A DNA stretch of 42,037 nt from a virus. Location: the IMG/VR virus record IMGVR_UViG_3300020467_000013, positions 1 to 42,037 of that record; one strand, written 5' to 3'. Each line of letters begins with the position of its first letter. Position 1 is the first letter of the stretch. The position numbers were made by a program, and so were the translations under genes. The notes beneath the pieces were generated by a model that had not been told where the DNA came from, ran no database searches, and saw only the letters and a program-made list of their open reading frames with translations. Shown here piece after piece: positions 30,906 through 39,397 of the stretch.

Positions 30906-31511
30906 ATGATTGGTGACTATATTGATATAGATGCACCCTACTCTTTCATAGGGGGTGGGGTGATGGAACCTGAAATTATTGATGGATTGTGGGACTTTTG
31001 GAATGATCCTGCGATGGAAAAGTTGTTTGAGAAAACAGAAGGTCATTGTGGTGGTATGGGAGAGAAGGTCAATAAGGAGGTCAAAGACTCCATTGACATG
31101 ACCATTCCTCGGTATATTAAAGATAAAAGAATTTGTGATTACATAGATGGTCTAGCAGAGATTACGAGAGAATATGTAAACTACTGGCCAATGCTTAGGA
31201 CTATCCATTGGGATCTGCAGAGTGATTTTAACTTGCAGTGGTATCCCAAAGGTGGAGGATTTAAACAGATGCATTGTGAGAGAAACAATGCAGATATAGA
31301 AGCGGTCACTCGTGTTATGGCATGGATGACATACTGTAATGATGTAGAAGAAGGTGGAGAAACATTATTTGATGTACAACAAGCAAAAGTAAAACCCAAG
31401 AAGGGATTGACATTGATCTGGCCAAGTGATTGGACACATTTTCATAAAGGATGCCCTGCACCCAATGAAGAAAAGATGATTATTACAGGATGGTATAACC
31501 TTGTTCGATGA
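30906..31511 (+). CDS. 2OG-Fe(II) oxygenase, HxE type (6 of 6)
   Basis: 201 aa. 'GGGFKQMHCERNN' gives His123 and Glu125; 'MAWMTYCNDVEEGGETLF' and 'KKGLTLIWPSDWTHFHKG' (His178/His180) and 'EKMIITGW' follow. Same layout as the gene at 4472, about 26 kb away, so the two are paralogues. It lies between cp12 and cpeT. Phycobilisome or thylakoid targets are conceivable from its neighbours, but nothing in the sequence shows this. Confidence 0.8.
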   Translation: MIGDYIDIDAPYSFIGGGVMEPEIIDGLWDFWNDPAMEKLFEKTEGHCGGMGEKVNKEVKDSIDMTIPRYIKDKRICDYIDGLAEITREYVNYWPMLRTIHWDLQSDFNLQWYPKGGGFKQMHCERNNADIEAVTRVMAWMTYCNDVEEGGETLFDVQQAKVKPKKGLTLIWPSDWTHFHKGCPAPNEEKMIITGWYNLVR

Positions 31512-31977
31512 ATTGATTATTGGTCATTATGAGAATAAGAAACAAGCATACTCAAATCCTACTAAGTGGCCATGGGTAAACATTCTCTATACCAAAATAA
31601 AACCTAACGTATTAGAACTCAAGCAGTGGTATAACTATGCAGGGGAGGATGACCCGTACAGACACTACCATATAACTTTCTCATATGATGCACCTGATAC
31701 GGTTTTCACTAAAGCACATAACCTTTTGATTGATAAAAAGGGATGTGAAATGCAGTGGGGATTCTTCCAAGGTACATGGTATGGTGAAGTAAAAGGTGAA
31801 TGTATAGTCAGGGATACAAGAGTCGAAAGTCATGTAGAATTTAATGGCACAGACTACAGGTCATTGGACACTGGATATAATATAGAGACAGGAAAATTTT
31901 CTTGGGGTAAAGAAAAGCATGAAGGTTTCTTTACTTTTACTAAGCTAAATAACAGCAGGAAACTAAATTTAACATAA
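31501..31977 (+). CDS. cpeT: CpeT-like phycobiliprotein lyase
   Basis: CpcT/CpeT lyases attach bilin chromophores to phycobiliproteins. The N-terminus 'IIGHYENKKQAYSNPTKWPW' matches the family's G-x-Y-x-N-x-x-QA-x-x-xP, followed by 'DPYRHYHITF', 'GCEMQW', 'FQGTWYGEV' and 'LDTGYNIETGKFSWG', equivalent to the family's DRG-D-ETG--WG. The 158-aa length is a little short. No ATG is available: start is TTG at 31501 (overlapping the oxygenase by 11 bp) or TTG at 31513. It may adjust host light harvesting during infection. Confidence 0.85.
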   Translation: MFDELIIGHYENKKQAYSNPTKWPWVNILYTKIKPNVLELKQWYNYAGEDDPYRHYHITFSYDAPDTVFTKAHNLLIDKKGCEMQWGFFQGTWYGEVKGECIVRDTRVESHVEFNGTDYRSLDTGYNIETGKFSWGKEKHEGFFTFTKLNNSRKLNLT

Positions 31978-34709
31978 TGGTAGCAGTTAAGACTGACTTT
32001 ACAGGTCGTGATGGATTTAATTGGTGGGTCGGTGAAGTAGAAGATATACTGGATCCTTCTCAGTTGGGAAGGGTTAAAGTTCGTGTGCTTGGATGGTATA
32101 CGAGTAATAAAACCGATAAAGACGGTAACTCAGCTCACACTCAAGAACTACCTAAGGAACTATTACCTTGGGCAACTGTCTTATTACCTACAGATAAACC
32201 ACAGACTAAGAACGCAGGTACAACTACTGAATTGCAGGTAGGTTCTAATGTTCTTGGTTTCTTTTTAGATGGAGAAGAAGGTCAGTTACCTTGTGTTATG
32301 GGTGCTTTCCGTAGTTTTAAACATGCTGAGAGAAGGAATAGTGATGATCCAAGTGGTAGTGAACGTGATACACCTAACCAGTTAGGACGTACAACTATTG
32401 CTGATCCTGAAGTTGGTAACCAACTAGCAACTGATACTCCTCAGCAGAAAGCAGTCAATAATCAATTTGCACTTGGTGGTCACCCATTTGCTAAGGTTCA
32501 GGGTCAAACACCTGGATCTGCAGAAGGTGGTGAAGAAGTAGCAAGAGGTGCAGTTTCTAAAGGTGAAGTAGATACACCTGCTAACGTATATACTAACCCT
32601 ATCAAGTTGTCAGGAATGCCAGGTGGTATTGCTGATGGTACTACAGGTCCAGCAAACAAAGGTTTCCAACTGGACATGAAGAGGATGCTATCTGATATTG
32701 GTGTACAGGTAGGTGGTCTAGCAAAGGATAGTGATACAGGTAATTTCATGTCTGCTATTTCAGGCAGAGTGGTAGAAGGTAAAGCAATACTTAATCAATT
32801 ATCTAATGTAACCAACTATGTAACTAATGCAGTTTCAGGTATGCTTGCTCCCCTGAAGGAGTTGGCAGCGAGACTGATTCAGCAAGCGATTGATACTATA
32901 TTAAAGCTAATTTCTAATATGGTTCCTGTTGTCGTAGTGACAGCAATCGGTGCTATCCTAGAAATTATATTCGCTATGTTCTGTAAACCTACCCCACAGT
33001 GGGTCAGTGTTATGAAGAACATAATGGGATTCATAACGAGTTATCTGAATAAAGTCTTCGATAATATAATGGATTTCATTGGTGAGATGGAATCCAAAAT
33101 CCTTAATTGGGTTGAGAACGCAATGTCTGGTATTCAGAATCAGATATGTAAGGCACTCAATAGTATTAATAAGGCTGCGGATAAAATACTGTCAGCAATA
33201 TCCATGGCTAAGGGTATAGCAGATCTGGCAAGTGGAATCCAAAGTATATTCTCTATTGATTTTACTAAGTTAGACTTTAACTCACTTCTTAGCATCCTTA
33301 AGGCAATCCTTGCTATGATCCTTGGTAATAAAGGATGTGATAGGACAAGTCGAAAACCCCGATCCCAAGCATGGGTTCCATTGTTAGGTACTACACAGTG
33401 CGACCCTGAGGATACACCAGGAATTTCAGGTCCAGGTGGAGGAGACTATAGTAATTGCCCACCACCGTCAGGTTCTAATGCACCAGGTCTTACCCAAAAC
33501 TCTGGTGGTACTGCAGAAACTGGTACATTCTTTGATGATTTCTATAAGAATATTAACCCATTCTTGATGGAGACTCAGACATCACTCAATGGTACTAGAA
33601 TACTTAATGATGCAACGCCAGGTAAGGAGAAATTTGTAGTTTCAGGTCCAGGTGGTGTTACTTACTTCCAAGATAAGAGAGGTAATGAGCACTTAAATAC
33701 ACCTGGAAACTGGACTGCTATCTATGGTGGTGACTTGGTACATGATACTAAAGGTAATCATGTTCATACTGTGGAAGGTGATTATCACCTAAAAGTTATG
33801 GGTGACTTCCATATTGAGGTCTCAGGATCCATGAATACTCATGTATCAAATGGTCCTGGTGCTCAAGCATCTGATGCTAACGGTGGTTTCTCCTCAGGTA
33901 GTACATGGGGTGATCAAAAACCATTACAAAATGCAGGTGAAAGTGCTAAATTTACAGCAGCAGATTATAAAGAACTAGATCCTGAAGATGGATTTGAGGC
34001 TCTCGAAGCGGCTGGAGGTAGTGCAGCAACTGGAGTGCAGCAAATGCAAGCAGTTCTACAAGATAAGATAGCAAAACGTGCTAAACCACAGTTTGATGTG
34101 GAGGTAGGAGAAAGAGAATCCAAGTCAGTACATACGGTAGCAGGTGACCACGATTGTAACTATCAAGGTGACTGGACAGTACAAGCTAACAAGTTTAACT
34201 TCACTGCCATATCTGCAATCAACATGAAGGGTCAGAATTATAACGTTGAGGCAGGTGCAATTAACAATACTGCACATGGTGAGATCATAAACGAAGCTAA
34301 CTGGATTACTTCATTCCTTAACTGCGGACGTTTCGATATTATCGGCATATTCCAGTTCATGCCAGTTATAACAGGACAGTATAGTATAGTAAAAGGATCT
34401 ATTGTTGATGTTACAATGGATCTACCTTTCCCAGGTGCATCACCACCAGCTCAGGTTCGTCTTTCTCTTGGACAGTCAATGCCCACAGCGATGGCAGACA
34501 TAGTAACAGGAGCTAGTGCAGGTGGTCACATGACTCTAGTAGCCAGTCCGACTGGTGGCATAGGGGAGGTTGTAACTGCAGGAAAAGGTGCTATAATAAA
34601 CCAGTGTACTTCTGGTATAATTTCATACGGTGTCGGGGTAGGTTTTTCTGCCTTTGGTACTGCTTTGGGAGCAACCCAGATTTACGGACTGCCTGTTATG
34701 CTGAATTAA
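31977..34709 (+). CDS. 5: Baseplate central spike / hub protein gp5, lysozyme domain absent (910 aa)
   Basis: The N-terminal OB-fold is clear ('WWVGEVEDILDPSQLGRVKV', 'LGWYTSN', 'PWATVLLP'). The C-terminal third has beta-helix repeats ('HTVEGDYHLKVMGDFHIEV', 'HTVAGDHDCNYQGDW') as in the gp5 needle. In between, where T4 gp5 carries a lysozyme, there is a long helical, hydrophobic segment (about 275-440) and a Cys/Gly-rich linker; I see no E-D/C-T lysozyme triad. The needle punctures the host envelope. The start ATG overlaps the cpeT stop. Confidence 0.82.
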   Translation: MVAVKTDFTGRDGFNWWVGEVEDILDPSQLGRVKVRVLGWYTSNKTDKDGNSAHTQELPKELLPWATVLLPTDKPQTKNAGTTTELQVGSNVLGFFLDGEEGQLPCVMGAFRSFKHAERRNSDDPSGSERDTPNQLGRTTIADPEVGNQLATDTPQQKAVNNQFALGGHPFAKVQGQTPGSAEGGEEVARGAVSKGEVDTPANVYTNPIKLSGMPGGIADGTTGPANKGFQLDMKRMLSDIGVQVGGLAKDSDTGNFMSAISGRVVEGKAILNQLSNVTNYVTNAVSGMLAPLKELAARLIQQAIDTILKLISNMVPVVVVTAIGAILEIIFAMFCKPTPQWVSVMKNIMGFITSYLNKVFDNIMDFIGEMESKILNWVENAMSGIQNQICKALNSINKAADKILSAISMAKGIADLASGIQSIFSIDFTKLDFNSLLSILKAILAMILGNKGCDRTSRKPRSQAWVPLLGTTQCDPEDTPGISGPGGGDYSNCPPPSGSNAPGLTQNSGGTAETGTFFDDFYKNINPFLMETQTSLNGTRILNDATPGKEKFVVSGPGGVTYFQDKRGNEHLNTPGNWTAIYGGDLVHDTKGNHVHTVEGDYHLKVMGDFHIEVSGSMNTHVSNGPGAQASDANGGFSSGSTWGDQKPLQNAGESAKFTAADYKELDPEDGFEALEAAGGSAATGVQQMQAVLQDKIAKRAKPQFDVEVGERESKSVHTVAGDHDCNYQGDWTVQANKFNFTAISAINMKGQNYNVEAGAINNTAHGEIINEANWITSFLNCGRFDIIGIFQFMPVITGQYSIVKGSIVDVTMDLPFPGASPPAQVRLSLGQSMPTAMADIVTGASAGGHMTLVASPTGGIGEVVTAGKGAIINQCTSGIISYGVGVGFSAFGTALGATQIYGLPVMLN

Positions 34710-34903
34710 TGGATGAATTAATCGATTATGTAGAACATGCGTTTATACACATGTCTACTAGAAAAGTTATTCTTAGGGATGAAGAAGGTTATACCGAAGA
34801 AGTTCGGTTTAACTTTGATGAAGAGGGTATGGGTAGTTTTGAGGATACTATATCCTTATTACAAGACTTCCTAGACCCAGACGACCTTACATTTGTATTC
34901 TAA
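34709..34903 (+). CDS. Hypothetical protein (64 aa)
   Basis: MDELIDYVEHAFIHMSTRKV...LDPDDLTFVF, acidic alpha/beta. The open frame extends into gp5, but the ATG overlapping the gp5 stop (TAATG) is the natural start. The next gene overlaps in the same way. No family recognised; possibly a small baseplate-related protein. Confidence 0.6.
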   Translation: MDELIDYVEHAFIHMSTRKVILRDEEGYTEEVRFNFDEEGMGSFEDTISLLQDFLDPDDLTFVF

Positions 34904-35175
34904 TGAAATCTCAAATCCTAGAGGTCTCTACTGATGAGATCAAAAGCAACCTTGATTTCCTCTTGACATTATGTGAAAGAGGTAATACAATAAAGATTGT
35001 GCAAGATGGGAAACCATCTATCATAATGACACCAGTTCCTGAGTTCGTAAAAACTTACGAGCAAGATCAACTGCCAGATATTCCTATGCCACAGGATTGG
35101 AAACCTGATCCACTTGGTGTACAGACTTATGTGTCAGAAACCCTAAACGAAATGCAGAAAGAAATGGAAGCATGA
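34903..35175 (+). CDS. Phd/YefM-like antitoxin-type protein (90 aa)
   Basis: Residues 1-50 (VSTDEIKSNLDFLLTLCERG, then NTIKIVQDGKPSIIMTPVPEF) follow the Phd/YefM pattern: helix, 'G-x-x-v-x-I-x-x-x-GkP', a hydrophobic strand and an acidic C-terminus able to bind a toxin. The C-terminal part (from 52) is proline-rich, then helical. No RelE/Doc/YoeB-type toxin is visible beside it. It may be an orphan antitoxin that neutralises host toxins, or only a related DNA-binding protein. Confidence 0.5.
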   Translation: MKSQILEVSTDEIKSNLDFLLTLCERGNTIKIVQDGKPSIIMTPVPEFVKTYEQDQLPDIPMPQDWKPDPLGVQTYVSETLNEMQKEMEA

Positions 35176-35345
35176 AGTATCATCTTTACGACGACAAAGA
35201 AAGACATCAAGGTTGCTTTACATCAGTAGAGGAACTGAGACGATTCTTGTGTGATCGTAAGTATGATATAAGTTGTGATGCAGATATATCATGTACATTC
35301 GACTACATTAAACACATTAAGTGGTCATTCGACATAGAGGAGTAA
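35172..35345 (+). CDS. Hypothetical protein (57 aa)
   Basis: MKYHLYDDKERHQGCFTSVE..., ATG overlapping the upstream TGA, ending IEE at TAA 35343-35345. It has four cysteines and many charged residues. The position directly after the antitoxin-like gene makes it a candidate partner, but it has no recognisable toxin motif. Confidence 0.6.
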   Translation: MKYHLYDDKERHQGCFTSVEELRRFLCDRKYDISCDADISCTFDYIKHIKWSFDIEE

Positions 35346-35347
35346 CT

Positions 35348-35581
35348 ATGACAACAGATTGGGACGATAGTAATTGGAGGGAAGAGTACAAAGCGTACAC
35401 TTCTAACAAGAAACAGTTGGAACTATTGGAAAATGGTCCTAAAAGTTTATCGCAATCATGGATATTACAAGCATTACACCAGAAATGGATGAAAGTAAAG
35501 GGATATAAATATCCAGAACCACCTGATTGTAGTTCATCAATGAGTGAGTGGGAAGAATCTATCAAGAAATACCAAAAATGA
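35348..35581 (+). CDS. Hypothetical protein (77 aa)
   Basis: MTTDWDDSNWREEYKAYTSN..., helical, Trp-rich (five Trp) and polar. GAGGAG lies just upstream of the ATG at 35348, supporting this start over the longer frame from 35321. Its stop overlaps the next ATG. No family recognised. Confidence 0.65.
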   Translation: MTTDWDDSNWREEYKAYTSNKKQLELLENGPKSLSQSWILQALHQKWMKVKGYKYPEPPDCSSSMSEWEESIKKYQK

Positions 35582-35814
35582 GCGGTCCACATGTAGAAAA
35601 CTACAATAGTAGTCCACCCCCAGAGTCACAACATCGTCTTAATACACTTAACGATGTTATAGGGGATTATCTTACTAGCGAAACCTCTTCAGACGAAACC
35701 TATGAGGATATATTGACTGAAGTGCAGTCATGGATAGACTATCATAAAGAACAATTAGAGAAAGCAAAGAAACTAAAAGTACTATTACAGGGAGACAGTA
35801 ATTTGGACGTATAA
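35578..35814 (+). CDS. Hypothetical protein (78 aa)
   Basis: MSGPHVENYNSSPPPESQHR..., acidic, with a C-terminal helix (VQSWIDYHKEQLEKAKKLKV). ATGA overlap with the upstream gene fixes the start. Its stop codon is part of a late promoter. No family recognised. Confidence 0.6.
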   Translation: MSGPHVENYNSSPPPESQHRLNTLNDVIGDYLTSETSSDETYEDILTEVQSWIDYHKEQLEKAKKLKVLLQGDSNLDV

Positions 35815-35817
35815 ATA
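35810..35817 (+). promoter_or_regulatory. T4-type late promoter (TATAAATA)
   Basis: Exact TATAAATA overlapping the TAA of the preceding gene. The start would be near 35829, about 16 nt before the first fibre gene, which has a GTG start. Confidence 0.65.
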
Positions 35818-35844
35818 ACTCGGAAGAACCCATATAGATGAATA

Positions 35845-37179
35845 GTGGCAACTAAAAGAATATCACAACTTGATACTATAGCTGATGCGTTGGTGACAGG
35901 GGAAGCAGTGCTTCCTATTGTTATTTCTGATCCACTTATTCCGAATAGAAAATCAAAGGTTAATCAACTTTTTAGGTCAGTTTCTGCAGGCTCCCAAGCC
36001 GCTCCAGGACTGGCTTTCGATTTGGATAGGGATACAGGGATATACCAGAGTGCAGTTAATGAAATTGGACTCACGTTCGGTAGTGCATCATTATATAATC
36101 AACGTAACTCGAACCAAGACGGTTCATCAACATTGCAGATTCGTGCGGTTGATACAGCGTCAGCAAACTCTAATGTAGAGATAGTTCCTCAAGGTAGTGG
36201 ATATTTCACTGTTAATGGATCTGCTACATTTACAGACTCTAACGTATTCTTTGAGGGTGATCAAAACCCAGGTAAGAAGGTAGTCTTTAACGTAGATACA
36301 GTTTCTACTGCAGGTGGTGTACGTCGTTTCGACTTTCCAAATGTAGGAGCAAATACTTCAGCAACTATTGTTGCAGCAGATACTTTCCAGACGTTAACTA
36401 ATAAGGTAGTTATCATCAAAGATGCTGACCTTAGTATTACTGGTTCTACAAATGTTGCTAAGATTGCAAAGTTCGAGACAGACGCATGGGATGCTCCTGG
36501 TCAGCATATCTATCGTCTTCCTGACTATGGTACTACCATTACGCAATCAACATTACTTGATGATATAACTCAGCAAGACGTTAAGAACAAGAACATGGTT
36601 AACCCCACGTTCTCTACTACACCGTCTACAGATGAGAATGATCCAACCAAGTATATTATCTTCGATCAATCTGGATTAACTTCAGACCGTACAGTTACTT
36701 GGCCAGATCTTAACGTTAAGGTAGTTGGTGAAGCATCAACTCAGACATTAACAAACAAAGTTTATAAGGGTGCCATTTTTGAGGACAGTGCTGATGTTAC
36801 CAAGAAGATTAGTTTTAACTTAACTAACCTCAATGCTAACAGCAATTTACAGTTCACTTTCCCAGAAGGTTCTCTCGCTGAACCTCTAAATAATGGTACT
36901 GATTCCAACGTTATTGTAGCAGAGAAAGCAACGCAGACTCTTGCTAACAAGACTATGGAATTTATGAAGATTAACAACCCAGAGAATGTTAACGGATTAA
37001 TTACTATTGATGCGACTAACATTACTGAAGCAGTTAATATTCAGTTTCCAGGTGCGGATGCTACATTACTATCTACTAACAACATCGAGGCGGTTGGTGT
37101 TAGCTTTGGTGGTCCTTTATCAGCACCTACATTCGGTGGTAGACTCCGACTCCAATCTTTTTTCCAAGCAGGGTGGTAA
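35845..37179 (+). CDS. Virion structural / fibre protein (444 aa)
   Basis: Starts with GTG (MATKRISQLDTIADALVTGE). The N-terminal 45 residues look like a conserved attachment domain (KRISQLDT...VNQLF). The rest is beta-rich with imperfect repeats: 'QTLTNKV', 'QDVKNKNMVNPTF', 'QTLTNKVYKGAIF', 'QTLANKTMEFMKI', each followed by 'ITI/ISFN...FP'. Repeats of 'TLTNK' are typical of trimeric fibre proteins of cyanomyoviruses. It ends with an aromatic 'RLRLQSFFQAGW'. Exact role unknown. Confidence 0.65.
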   Translation: MATKRISQLDTIADALVTGEAVLPIVISDPLIPNRKSKVNQLFRSVSAGSQAAPGLAFDLDRDTGIYQSAVNEIGLTFGSASLYNQRNSNQDGSSTLQIRAVDTASANSNVEIVPQGSGYFTVNGSATFTDSNVFFEGDQNPGKKVVFNVDTVSTAGGVRRFDFPNVGANTSATIVAADTFQTLTNKVVIIKDADLSITGSTNVAKIAKFETDAWDAPGQHIYRLPDYGTTITQSTLLDDITQQDVKNKNMVNPTFSTTPSTDENDPTKYIIFDQSGLTSDRTVTWPDLNVKVVGEASTQTLTNKVYKGAIFEDSADVTKKISFNLTNLNANSNLQFTFPEGSLAEPLNNGTDSNVIVAEKATQTLANKTMEFMKINNPENVNGLITIDATNITEAVNIQFPGADATLLSTNNIEAVGVSFGGPLSAPTFGGRLRLQSFFQAGW

Positions 37180-37185
37180 ATTAAA

Positions 37186-39372
37186 ATGACAGCAGGAAGG
37201 TTAGCCGCCTCAAAACCAGGGGCAACGACATCAACAATACTATACAGTCCTGATATAGACAATAGTGCATCTGTAGTATTGACAGCAGCAAATCATTCAG
37301 GATCAGGTGTGACATATCGTGCAGCATTGCGTGACTATGATCAGATTTTAACACTTGATGGTGATGAAACGACTGCATTAGAGTTCACGAAAGGGAACCC
37401 AGTATCAGAATATAAATTAAAAATTACTCCAGGTATCAGTTTTACTGATGCTACACCTGGTGCAGATATTTCTACTCAGAATGGTGCACAAGCAAAGTTA
37501 CTTGATGTATTTAAGGACACTGCTCTTTTAGAGAGATGGGTCAAGGTAGAGAAATTACTTGAGACAACGGGTGATAACGCAAGTTTAACGGGTATATTCC
37601 AAGTAGGTGTTGACACAGTTACTGGTGGTACATCAGGTGTTTCAGGTACATTGAGAAGTCTAGACACTGAGTCTGGAACTTTTCACGTCGCCATAGCAGA
37701 TGTAGCTTCGGGGGCCACAGCAGTTAACGTATCAAGAAACACAGGTCTTGCAGATGCTGCAAGGTTGATGATATCAACTACTGCTGCTGATACAGGTACA
37801 GAAATTATATCTATTAATGCTTCTGGTATTAACACTACTACCAATGTATTAACAGTAACAAGAGGAGTATATGGTACAACCGCAAGTGCAATCCCTGCAG
37901 GAGCATTTGCTAAGTGCTTTATCGACTCTGCTACTACATCTACTATCAACGAAGGTGCTACTTTCGCTGCAGGTGATACAACTCTTACACTTGCAGATGC
38001 AACTGGATTCTTAGAAGGTGGTTACATACAGATTGGTAACGAGACAATTCAGGTTTCTGCTGTTGCAGGTAATGATTTGACTGTTACTCGTGGTCAGTAT
38101 GGTACTTCTGCAGTTAACCATAATGATGGTACTACAGTTACACAGTTGACAGATGCAGGTGACTATCATCTTAACTTCTTTACTGAAGGTGAGACTATTA
38201 CTGGTGGTACATCTAATGCTACTTTACCATTAAACTTCTCTCAAGGTGCAAGTGATATTACTAACCAAGATAGATTTATTGTTGCAGAGGGTGCTATTGG
38301 TAACACATATGAACTATATCTGAATAAAAACCTTAATAATGAAAGAACATATAGATTCTGGCAGACAGATGCTTCCAACACAGGACATCCGTTCAGATTA
38401 TCTGAAGAGACTGATGGTACTCAATCATTAACTGGTACTGAATTTACTGCAGGTGTTACTAAGGTAGGAACCGCAGGACAAGCAGGATGTTATTTGGAGA
38501 TTGAGATCACTGCTAACTCACCACTATCGTTAGCTTCATACGCAGAACCTGCAGTAGCAAACACTGAGGATGCTAACGCAGGATTTGGTTGGTCACTAAA
38601 CGTTGTATCTTCTCCTGCTTATGAAGAGATTTTTATCTATAAACTAAGAGGTGCACCTTTCGCTGCTGCTGATCAGTTTACTTTAGGTGAGACAACTTAT
38701 ACTATTGCTGCATCTGGTGTAACTGCAGGTGCATGGGGTTATGTTCATGAATTTGATAAGGCACTTAACTTACTGAAAGTTTCACTTGATGGTGCTTCTG
38801 CAGCATTTGTAGCAGGTGATACAATATATGATACACCAACTATTGCTAATGAAAATAGAGTTATGGCAACTATTGTTGCAGGTAAAGGAAGAACTCTGGA
38901 CAGTGTAAGTGGTGCTGACGGTTCTCGTACTGAAGGTACATACACTGGATTGTTACCTACAGGTGGTAATGGAACACTTCTGAAAGTCGATGTAGCAGTC
39001 GATGGATCAGGTGCTGCTACTGTAACTCTTATCAATGGTGGTAAGAACTATCAAGCAAATGATACTGTAACTCTTACAGACTCCGTTCTTGGTGGTGGAG
39101 GTGGAGCATCATTGACATTTGATGTGGCAACTATAGGTACAGGACAGTCTATAGGTGCAACTGCAACAACTTATGTTAATGATGAAGATTATTTCGCTTA
39201 TGGTAAAGCGATTGCAGCAAATGCTGTTGATCGCACAACTGGTATCGTAGTCGGTCCAGGACAAAACGTTCTAGTTTATAGTTCTGCTGCTGATATCTCA
39301 TATAATGTAACTGGTTTTGAGTCTCAGTCAGATGATTACACACAAATACTGAACAGTAAGACCACTGGATAA
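37186..39372 (+). CDS. Virion structural beta-repeat protein (728 aa)
   Basis: Gly, Ala, Thr and Asp-rich beta sequence without hydrophobic helices. Two copies of 'LTVTRGxYGTxA' (near 223 and 300) and Gly/Asp turns suggest stacked beta repeats, as in fibre or baseplate decoration proteins. 'AKLLDVFKDTALLERWVKVE' is one of few helical parts. It starts six bases after the previous gene and ends just before a late promoter. No enzymatic motif seen. Confidence 0.62.
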   Translation: MTAGRLAASKPGATTSTILYSPDIDNSASVVLTAANHSGSGVTYRAALRDYDQILTLDGDETTALEFTKGNPVSEYKLKITPGISFTDATPGADISTQNGAQAKLLDVFKDTALLERWVKVEKLLETTGDNASLTGIFQVGVDTVTGGTSGVSGTLRSLDTESGTFHVAIADVASGATAVNVSRNTGLADAARLMISTTAADTGTEIISINASGINTTTNVLTVTRGVYGTTASAIPAGAFAKCFIDSATTSTINEGATFAAGDTTLTLADATGFLEGGYIQIGNETIQVSAVAGNDLTVTRGQYGTSAVNHNDGTTVTQLTDAGDYHLNFFTEGETITGGTSNATLPLNFSQGASDITNQDRFIVAEGAIGNTYELYLNKNLNNERTYRFWQTDASNTGHPFRLSEETDGTQSLTGTEFTAGVTKVGTAGQAGCYLEIEITANSPLSLASYAEPAVANTEDANAGFGWSLNVVSSPAYEEIFIYKLRGAPFAAADQFTLGETTYTIAASGVTAGAWGYVHEFDKALNLLKVSLDGASAAFVAGDTIYDTPTIANENRVMATIVAGKGRTLDSVSGADGSRTEGTYTGLLPTGGNGTLLKVDVAVDGSGAATVTLINGGKNYQANDTVTLTDSVLGGGGGASLTFDVATIGTGQSIGATATTYVNDEDYFAYGKAIAANAVDRTTGIVVGPGQNVLVYSSAADISYNVTGFESQSDDYTQILNSKTTG

Positions 39373-39375
39373 ATA
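39368..39375 (+). promoter_or_regulatory. T4-type late promoter (GATAAATA)
   Basis: GATAAATA overlaps the TAA of the upstream gene, as at 35810, and lies about 23 nt before the ATG of the next structural gene. Confidence 0.55.
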
Positions 39376-39397
39376 ATAAAATAGGTAGCAGATCCCA

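Noticed and set aside
31977-34709. Lysozyme domain in gp5
   Set aside because: No Glu-Asp/Cys-Thr catalytic arrangement or lysozyme-like helices in the middle segment.
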